Shown here: in pieces, positions 1-6,146 of the stretch
Position numbering within the stretch: position 1 is the stretch's first letter
Layout of the letters: each line of letters starts with the position of its first letter
Assembly (NCBI GenBank): GCA_002887195.1
Contig: PJAB01001343.1
Location: 1 to 15,219, forward strand
Reading direction: 5' to 3'
From: Chrysochromulina parva
Lineage: Eukaryota; Haptophyta; Prymnesiales; Chrysochromulinaceae
DNA: 15,219 nt
Made by a program: the position numbers and the translations under genes
The notes under the pieces: model-generated
The model's input: only the letters and a program-made list of their open reading frames with translations
What the model was told of the DNA's origin: nothing
Databases searched by the model: none

Positions 1-21
1 GCTTGCCGCCGTGCGTCTGCA

Positions 22-828
22 ATGAAGACGGCTGCCGGCGCTCTCGCCTCCCTTGCATCCTCCTCGGATGGCATGCCCGCAAGCCTTGTCAAGTACGTCG
101 CCGAGTTGACCACCACCGATGTGCCAATCGACAGTGGCGTCATCTCCCGCTGCCGCACGTGGCTTGCGACGAACAAACATGAGATGATGAAGTGCAAGAC
201 GCCGCTCGCCATGATTGCAAGCGCCGCGCCCATTGTGGACTCATCGATCAACAACAAGGCAAAGGCCCTTGATCCGACGCTCACGGATGCATGCCACGCC
301 GCTCTTAAGCTGACGAACGTCCACTATGACGAGAAGACAGCAGAAAAGGCGGCGGCGGTTGCCGCTGAGAAGGCGTTTGAGAGGGCGGTGGCACTTGTCG
401 CTGCGAAGGCGGCGATGGTTGCCGCATCGAAGGCGGCGGTGGTTGCTGCTGTGAAGAAGGCAGAGGCTCGGGCGAGGGCTCGGATGAAGGCAAGGACGCG
501 GGCGGAGGCTTGGGCGGAGGCAGAGGCAGAGGCAGAGGCAGATGCTTGGGCAGAGAATTGGGCAGATGCTTGGGAATGGTTCCCTTTGGTTATGAGACGA
601 CGGGGGAGTAGGGAGAGGGCGGCCGTGGCTCGGGGACGTGTCCGTGAGAGCCGGAGGAGGGCTCGTGCGGCTGCGCGGCGCGGCAACGAGCTCAAGCCGC
701 GCAGCCGCACAAGCCGCAGCTGCGCAGCTCGCACCTCGGTCCGCAATTGCGCGAGGGCCGAGGAATGCCATGCACGGGATGTCCGCCGCCGGCACTCACG
801 CCTTGCAAAGATTGGTGACTGTTTTTAA
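22..828 (+). CDS. Ala-rich, coiled-coil-prone hypothetical protein (partial or uncertain 3' end)
   Basis: I do not recognise this protein. The frame is open from base 1, so the ATG at 22 (purine at -3) may be internal to a longer gene. Residues 1-110 have ordinary composition and codon use typical of a coding region, with several Cys and Trp residues. Residues 110-160 become Ala/Lys/Glu-rich helix built from degenerate repeats of about 10 residues. Residues 160-187 are an Ala/Glu/Trp stretch (AWAEAEAEAEADAWAEN) encoded by a hexanucleotide repeat. From about residue 190 the protein turns very Arg-rich, which is what a wrong frame looks like in GC-rich DNA. An unseen splice into another plus frame before 640 is possible: frame 2 is open from 638 to 925 and meets a good donor at 899. 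The first third is probably real coding; the C-terminus is doubtful. No function can be assigned. Confidence 0.4.
   Translation: MKTAAGALASLASSSDGMPASLVKYVAELTTTDVPIDSGVISRCRTWLATNKHEMMKCKTPLAMIASAAPIVDSSINNKAKALDPTLTDACHAALKLTNVHYDEKTAEKAAAVAAEKAFERAVALVAAKAAMVAASKAAVVAAVKKAEARARARMKARTRAEAWAEAEAEAEADAWAENWADAWEWFPLVMRRRGSRERAAVARGRVRESRRRARAAARRGNELKPRSRTSRSCAARTSVRNCARAEECHARDVRRRHSRLAKIGDCF
517..574 (+). repeat. Short tandem repeats inside the Ala-rich ORF
   Basis: Four exact copies of the hexamer GAGGCA occupy 517-540. They are followed by two exact copies of GCAGATGCTTGGG at 538-550 and 562-574. They encode the Ala-Glu and Ala-Trp stretch. Such arrays arise by replication slippage and may vary in length between strains. 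Confidence 0.85.
665..710. repeat. Perfect 15-bp inverted repeat with 16-nt loop
   Basis: The arm GTGCGGCTGCGCGGC at 665-679 is matched exactly by its reverse complement at 696-710. The 16-nt spacer leaves a very GC-rich potential hairpin. It lies where the reading frame of the upstream ORF becomes doubtful. It may be a structure in a 3' region or simple GC-rich chance; no function is evident. Confidence 0.6.
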
Positions 829-1221
829 CCGAGGTACATGTACGCCTCGCGGAGGAATGCTATCCATGAATGCCATCTACTCGTCATCTTGCCTTCAGGT
901 ATGTAACTTTCGGAGTCTAACCTAACACTGACGCGCTGTGGCCTCTAGGCTCTACTCACTTTTGGCTCTTGTCTTGCGTCAGAGTGCCGGGGGATTCGGA
1001 GGGGGAGTTGGGTGAGAGGGTGACTGCTTGACCGACGTGCGACGAATCTCAAAGACACAAGTGATAATATGAGCACGGATTCCACACTTTTTCCGTTCTT
1101 TCACGTACGCGCAGAAGCTCATATCCGAATACCGACGAATACGAGTATGTTTACGGTTTCGGTGCGAAGTTTCGGTTTGGATCCCGAAAGTTGAGATGGC
1201 TCTCCAAGACTTGCGGTCGCC
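829..1221. other. Gene-free spacer upstream of the first NLR-like gene
   Basis: No convincing coding region is present. The stretch from about 1030 to 1190 is clearly poorer in GC than the flanking genes. It carries small direct repeats (CGAATAC twice near 1125-1141, and GTTTCGGT twice near 1155-1177). It probably holds the promoter and 5' UTR of the gene starting at 1222. No TATA box or other named element is convincing. A well-formed candidate intron sits at 899-948. Confidence 0.5.
899..948 (+). other. Candidate 50-nt intron (GTATGT...CTCTAG)
   Basis: The donor context CAG|GTATGT at 899 is a full consensus match. A run CTAACCTAACACTGAC at 917-932 offers branch-point-like CTAAC and CTGAC motifs. 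The acceptor GCCTCTAG ends at 948. Splicing would keep plus frame 2 open from 638 to a TGA at 1021. At 50 nt it is shorter than the four supported introns in the window, and the flanking exons have no recognisable protein, so this is only a candidate. Confidence 0.3.
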
Positions 1222-4200
1222 ATGACGGGGCGGCCAGAGGACCTCAGGACTTGTTGGACGGAGATTGTGCGCATCCGAGGGGGCGGCTGCGCCGTAAGCA
1301 AGCCTGGCGCACAAGCCGAGCCCTTCGTGCAGGTTCTGGATGGCCCTTCGGAATCGCCACCTCTCGCTGTCGAGCCAGGCCCTCGGGCAGCACCCGAAGA
1401 CATGATGGTTGCCGAACCAGTTCCCGAGACGACCGACAGCGCGCCTACGGAAGTTGTAGAGCCGGCGGCCGGAGCGGCGACGGAGGCGGCGGCCGAGACG
1501 AAGAACCCGATCTTAGAGATTGGCACCTCCGTGATGAACGCGATCATGCTGGCCTTCACGCCGCGTGGGTCCGTGCGGCCCAATTCCTTGAACGACGGGG
1601 ACGACACCAACCTCGACGACATCGACGATGGCATCGCTGTGCGGCCCACCGCGCCCATGGGCGCACAGTCCGAGCCTATTTCTCCGGATGTCCGTTCACC
1701 GCTGCCGCCGAAGCTGCATCAGGCGCTCACAGAGCTCGACAAAATCGTCATACGTGTCCTCATGTGTGGAGCGATTCGGTTGCTTTGCGTTAAGTGGCTG
1801 CTGATGCAGCCGGACAACTTCAAGATGCCTAACCGGCAGGAGCTCGAGGCATTGGAAAGGAACGGGGCCTCGCCTTCGCCGCTGCTGAGCCGTGAAGAGG
1901 CCGCAACGCTTGTCCGGCGTGGAGATCGGAGCATCGGCGCGCTTACCTACGGCTGGCTCATGTTAGGCGATCCAGATCCGGCCGGGTCGCGCATGCGCGT
2001 GCTTCGACGCGCTCTGGCAAGGCTGGCCATCGAAGCCTTGTTCTGGGATTTTGGATCCTTGTATCAGGCACCAAGGACAGCGGAGCAGAGTGCTTCCTTT
2101 AAGCTCGCACTCAATGGGGGGGCGATGAATCAGCTTTATGCGTCGATCCTTGCAACGACCGTGCTCCAGATCGAGGAGATCCCACCCCGGCCAGCCGAGT
2201 TTGATGGGGTTGTCTGCTTGTTCAAGTTGAGCCCAAACGTTGACGAGAACGTGGTACGCGCGGCGCTCGTCGGGTTCGGAATTATCGAGAGCTGCGACCT
2301 CAGCCGCAGCCCCGCCATCGTGCGCTTTGCCTCGCATGAGTCTGCTCTCGCGGCCAAGGACGCTGGTGCACCGCCCGGCCTGTGCGAGGGGCTCGACACG
2401 CTTTACAACGAGACGCCGTACCTTTCACGTGGATGGTGAGCGCTGCCCATCCTATTCTGCAGATGAGATGGGATCCCGTCTCATCCCTCACGCGGCTGCC
2501 ACACTCTCTCCCACGCAGGTGCTGCTGTGAGGACTCGCTGAGCCGGGAGCTGATCAAGAGGTTGACGGCCTACCCCGCGCTACGGGTGCACCTCGACAAG
2601 CTGCAGCCCAAGGTCTTCGCGCTGAGCAGCGACGCGGACGCGACCCCCATTGAGGTTAATGCCAGCGAGCTGGATGTTGCTGCCGACATTGAGCGGATCA
2701 ACAAGTCCAAGTTCACGAGCAAGGGCGACCACCCCGTGGTAGTTGGCTTGTACACGAAGTACGTGCACAATACCGTCGGCGCGCTGGAGAAGACACTTGG
2801 GTCGCTTCAGCTGGAGTCGACTGAGGGTGCGCAGGTGGCGCTGCCGCCGATGCCCGCCGACACCGGATTCGCTTCGATGCGCGCGTGGCACCTCGACTGT
2901 CTGCGCGCGCAGCACGCGTACATCCCCGACGCCCTCTCCGGCCAGCAGCTCAGCACGCTCACGGAGTGCGTGCCCATTGGCGTGGAGGGGCACGATGCCA
3001 ACGGCAAGCCGCTCGCCGTGCGCGACGCACGCTCGCTGTGTGCGTGGCTGCACGACCTCCGCGCCAACGCACACACGTGCGCGCTGCTCACCGCCGGCCC
3101 GGCGGCGGGCAAGACGTGGCTCATGTCGCAGCTCATCATGCACGCGCTGGGGCAAGTCGACAGGCTCGCCGAGGACGACGGGCGCGAGCCGCTCGTGCCC
3201 GTGCTCGTGCGCGCCGAGCAGCTCCAGAAGCGTCTCGCCGAGCAAGGGGCGGCCTTCGATGCGGCGAACGATTGGGTGGACGCCGACCTCAAGCTCACGT
3301 GCGCGCCGCCGCACTACGCGATGCTGCGCACGGCGATGCACGAGCGGCGCGTGCTGCTGCTGCTCGACGGCCTCGACGAGGCGGGCGCCCAACGGGCGCG
3401 CATCGAGAAGCACGTCGCCGAGGTGCTCGCGCCCAAGGGGTTTGTGATCCTGTGCACCTCGCGCCCGGCCGGCCTGGACGAGGCGGGCTTCGCCGGGTTC
3501 CACAGGCTGACCCTCGCTCCGCTGAGCGACGAGCAGCAGGAGGCCTTTCTCGCCACGCGGCTCGGCGACAAGCGCGCGTCCGCGCTCAAGTCCTACCTGT
3601 GCGACAAGGTGCCGCTCGACGCCGGCGGCGAGGCCGGCACGAAGCGCCGCGTCACCGCCAACCCCCTCATGCTCTCGATGGTGTGCTCCATTGCGCAGCT
3701 GCGCGTTGGCATCGACATGCCGACTACCACTGCCGAGCTGTACGAGGTGGCGGCCGGCGCGATGCTCAAACGGTCGGGCGCCCCCGTGTCGGACGACGCG
3801 CGCGTGCTGCTGCAAGCCACCTTTTTCGAGGCGCACGCCGCCGAGCAGCGCATCATCACCGAGGTGCACCTCGGCGCCGCCGCCGCGCGCATCGGCGCGC
3901 GCATCGGCATGGCCGCTGCCCAGCGCGCGGCCGACGAGCTGCGCGCCCTGGTGGCGCGAGACGGGCTGCCGCTCGTGCGCCTGCTCGAGGCGGAGCCGCT
4001 GCAGATGCAGGCCTTCCATCTCTCCTTCCAGGAGTACTTTGCAATGCTCGCCATCGGTAAGGGTGGCGTGCCGCTGCCGTCGTTTGTGTGGGGCGTGTGG
4101 TGGACGAACGCGGTTCTCATGGGCGTGCAGGCGGGTGGCGCGGCGTTTGGCGACGCGTTCGTGAAGGCGGCGCAGCTGCCGGCGGCCAAGGCGGCGGCCG

Positions 4201-5987
4201 TGCCAGCCAAGGAGGCGTGGCGGCTGCGCGTGCTCGCCACGCTCGTGCGCATGGGGCTGCCTGCCGCATGGCTGCCCACGGCGCTTGAGGCGGCCAAGGG
4301 TGTGGCGCGCGAGGCGGCGCGCGAGGCAGCGAAGCTGGCCGCTGCCGACGCGCTCGTCGTGGGCAAGCGCGTGCTCGCCCTCGACAAGAAATGGCAGCCG
4401 GCCGTCGTCGAACGCGTGGAGGGTGACACGGTGGACGTCAAGATCCAGGGGTGGGAGAAGAAGCAGGGCCTGCCGCGCACCAAGGCGCTCGTCGTCGCCT
4501 CCAACGGCGTAGGCGCGCTCCTCCGTCTCGCCGCGGGAGCGGGCGACGCGGCGCTCGTCGAGGCGCTGCTCGACGCGGGCGTCAACCCGCTCGTTGCTGA
4601 TGAGCGCGCCAACACGCCGCTGCACCGCGCCGCCGCGGGCGGGCACGCGGCCATCTGCCGTGCGCTCGTCGCAAAGGGCGCCGACAAGGATGAGAACAAC
4701 ACGCAGTTCCAGTCCGCAGCCAAAGCAGCAGCGACCGCCAAGCAGCACGCCGTCGTTCGCCTCTTCGTGCCCACGCTCTCGGACAAAGAGTTCACCGACG
4801 AGGCGTGCACGCGCACGGAGCGGCTGCGCGCCGCTGCGACGGGGGACGTGGCGACCCTCGCTCGCACGCAGGACGCGGGGAGGATCACGGCGCTCATGGT
4901 CGCGTCCCGCCGCAAGCAACTCGAGGCCGTCGTCAAGCTGCTGGAATCCTCAAACGCCTCCACGCTCAATGCGCAGAGCGCCGAGGGCTGCACCGCACTC
5001 TACCTCGCCGCGGAGGAGGGCGCCGAGCCGATCGTGCAGCGGCTCCTCACTCGAGGGGCGGATGCGGCGCTCGCTGCTTCCGACGGTGGCACCCCGCTCA
5101 TGCGGGCGAGCACTTTCGGACACGAGCTCTGCCTTCGCGTCCTGCTCGAGGCAAAGGCGGACCAAAATAAGGTTACGACCGACGGCATGACCGCCTTGAT
5201 GTTCGCTGCCCTAAATGGCCACGAGCTCGTCATCCGCGTGCTCGTGAGGCACGCGTCGCTCGATCTTGCCGATAAGGACGGCACGACGGCCCTCATGTAC
5301 GCCACGCGTAACGGTCACGTCTGCGCAACGCAAGCCCTCCTCGACGCCGGTGCCGACCCCAACTGCATGCGCGTGAGCGGCTTCACCGCGCTCATGTTTG
5401 CAGCAAAGAATGGGTACAAGCGGACGCTCGTGGCGCTCCTGCAGGGCGAGCGGCCCGTCGAGGTCGATATGCAGACCCTCGAGTCCAAGAAGGACAAGGC
5501 GAGGGCGGGCACGAGCGCGCTGATGCTCGCCGCACAGAATGGGCATGCCTCGTGCGTGCGCGAGTTGCTGTACCGCAAGGCCAGGGTCGATCTGACCGAC
5601 AAAGACGGCACATGCGCGCTCATGTACGCGTCGCGTAACGGGCACGTCGAGGCCGTCAAGGCGCTCCTCGCCGTCAAGGAGACGGGCGTGGACCAGACGA
5701 AGCCCACCGGCATGACGAGCCTGATGTTCGCCGCCAAGAACGGCTACCTGGCCGTCGTGAGCGAGCTCCTCAAGCATGGAGCCAACGTCAACCTCGTCAA
5801 CCACAACACCCAGCACACGGCGCTCATCGAGGCGTGCGAGAATGGCCACGTGAGCGTCGCAGCGTCACTGCTGCGCGCGGGCGCGCAGGAGAGCGTGGGC
5901 GGCGACCTCGGTGATGCGGCACGCGCAACCCTGGCCATGGCGCGGAACGGGCACCAGGGATCGTCGATGGATATCGGGCGAATCTAG
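1222..5987 (+). CDS. HET/TIR-like - NACHT - ankyrin repeat protein (NLR-type STAND ATPase); CDS join(1222..2435,2519..5987)
   Basis: Two exons give 1560 residues. The start is the first ATG after an in-frame TGA at 1192 and has a purine at -3. Order: disordered acidic/Ala-rich N-terminus (1-165); HET/TIR-like domain (about 235-488) with an RRM-like insert (about 329-385); pre-NACHT helices; NACHT with Walker A GPAAGKT (598-604), Walker B LLLLDGLDE (684-692), sensor CTSRP (717-721), NPLMLSM, and FHLSFQEYF (904-912); helical Ala-rich stretch; Tudor/Agenet-like strands (1019-1053); about 13 ankyrin repeats (1068-1550). This is the layout of fungal HET-NACHT-ankyrin proteins: N-terminal effector, ATP-driven oligomerisation switch, C-terminal ligand-sensing repeats. 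All nucleotide-binding motifs look intact, so it should be a working switch, probably cytosolic; no signal peptide or membrane segment is seen. A role in innate immunity or self/non-self recognition is inference from architecture. A second NACHT gene follows on the same strand. Confidence 0.85.
1927..2768 (+). other. HET/TIR-like effector domain with RRM-like insertion
   Basis: Three motifs in order recall the fungal HET (heterokaryon incompatibility) domain: ALTYGW (residues 240-245, compare HET ALSYxWG), WDFGSLYQ (275-282, compare the HET W-I-D-x-x-C-I-N-Q element), and YLSRGWCCCE (400-409, compare the R-x-W-x-x-Q-E element). Between the second and third lie MNQLYAS, a strand TTVLQI, and an insert of about 57 residues starting VCLFKLSP and ending AIVRFASHESALAA. 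That insert reads as beta-alpha-beta with RNP2- and RNP1-like strands, as in an RRM. The tail KFTSKGDHPVVVGLYTKYV closes the domain. HET domains are related to TIR folds, and several TIR relatives consume NAD; whether this one is enzymatic cannot be told. The intron at 2436 falls inside the RGW motif. Confidence 0.55.
2436..2518 (+). other. Spliceosomal intron, 83 nt, phase 2
   Basis: The donor GTGAGC at 2436 follows GGATG. The acceptor CTCTCCCACGCAG ends at 2518 after a pyrimidine-rich tract. Splicing rebuilds a Trp codon (TG|G) and joins ...YLSRGW to CCCEDSLS, restoring a conserved R-G-W-C-x-x-E motif. It moves the frame by exactly the amount needed to enter the 3.5-kb second exon. An internal AG at 2461-2462 would leave a 27-nt intron, which is too short. 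Without splicing the first exon meets TGA at 2437. Confidence 0.9.
3054..4062 (+). other. NACHT NTPase domain of the first NLR-type protein
   Basis: All diagnostic motifs of the NACHT class of STAND NTPases are readable: P-loop GPAAGKT with K603 and T604; Walker B with D688, D691 and E692 (the extended DGxDE typical of NACHT); CTSRP with R720 as sensor; NPLMLSM; and the winged-helix-region motif F-H-L-S-F-Q-E-Y-F at 904-912. Spacing is normal for the family. The domain should bind and hydrolyse ATP or GTP and drive oligomerisation. Confidence 0.93.
4359..4470 (+). other. Tudor/Agenet-like SH3-fold module
   Basis: Residues 1019-1053 (VGKRVLALDKKWQPAVVERV, then GDTVDVKIQGW) follow the pattern of Tudor, Agenet or knotted SH3-like barrels: V-G-x-x-V-L-A, an aromatic, then A-x-V, then strands that end in an aromatic. 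It lies between the NACHT helical region and the ankyrin repeats. In other proteins such modules bind methylated residues or nucleic acid; here the role is unknown and the call rests on a short pattern. Confidence 0.45.
4500..5963 (+). repeat. Ankyrin repeat domain, about 13 units
   Basis: Units of about 33 residues show the ankyrin signature (T-A-L-M-x-A-x-x-N-G-H-x-x-x-V-x-x-L-L). The third and fourth units are degenerate (4705-4880) and may be a break between two blocks. The C-terminal block is more regular and contains a higher-order duplication. A last half-repeat (ATLAMARNGHQ) precedes the TAG at 5985, so the stop looks like the natural end of the gene. The repeats form a solenoid for protein binding. 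Confidence 0.92.
5184..5790 (+). repeat. Higher-order duplication within the ankyrin array, 327-nt offset
   Basis: LDLADKDGTTALMYATRNGH (from about 5259) recurs as VDLTDKDGTCALMYASRNGH (from about 5586), and both are followed by FTALMFAAKNGY or MTSLMFAAKNGY. The offset is 109 codons, three repeats plus a short insertion. The array therefore grew by copying a three-repeat block, not only single repeats. Divergence indicates it is older than the LRR duplication in the neighbouring gene. Confidence 0.75.
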
Positions 5988-6146
5988 TCTGAATTCGAAA
6001 TCAGGTGGTGGTGATCTCCCATTACTAACGATCCGAAATCTATACGTCCGGACTTTGTTTCGTCAATAGAAGTTTTTTTGGATCCAAAAGAGTTGCCAAA
6101 TCAGTCCACGCACGCACTGAAAGACCTGTGCCCAGTCGAGAAGGGG
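5988..6146. other. Short spacer between the two NLR-type genes
   Basis: This 159-bp stretch is AT-richer than its flanks. It holds TACTAAC at 6023-6029 (a perfect branch-point consensus), an AG at 6068-6069 after a T-rich run, seven T residues, and the 14-bp palindrome TTTTGGATCCAAAA at 6076-6089. The frame of the following gene is open from 6015. The stretch may therefore be a 5' leader with a promoter, or the tail of an intron ending at 6069 that joins an upstream exon. No polyadenylation AATAAA is seen. Confidence 0.5.

Noticed and set aside
2382..2518. Treating the frame change near 2436 as a frameshift or two overlapping genes
   Set aside because: A GT-AG intron with a good donor and acceptor restores both the frame and the RGWCCCE motif.
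2580..4919. A 779-residue open frame on the minus strand opposite the NACHT-ankyrin gene
   Set aside because: It is His/Arg/Gly-rich low-complexity sequence with no recognisable domain. Long antisense frames are expected opposite GC-rich coding DNA, and the plus strand has clear NACHT motifs.
6076..6089. TTTTGGATCCAAAA palindrome as a bacterial-type terminator or operator
   Set aside because: The arms are AT-rich with no loop, the context is eukaryotic, and nothing else supports a regulatory role.
6078..6146. TTG at 6078 as start of the second NLR-type gene
   Set aside because: TTG initiation is a bacterial habit. Splice structure shows the gene is eukaryotic, and the first ATG is at 6147.
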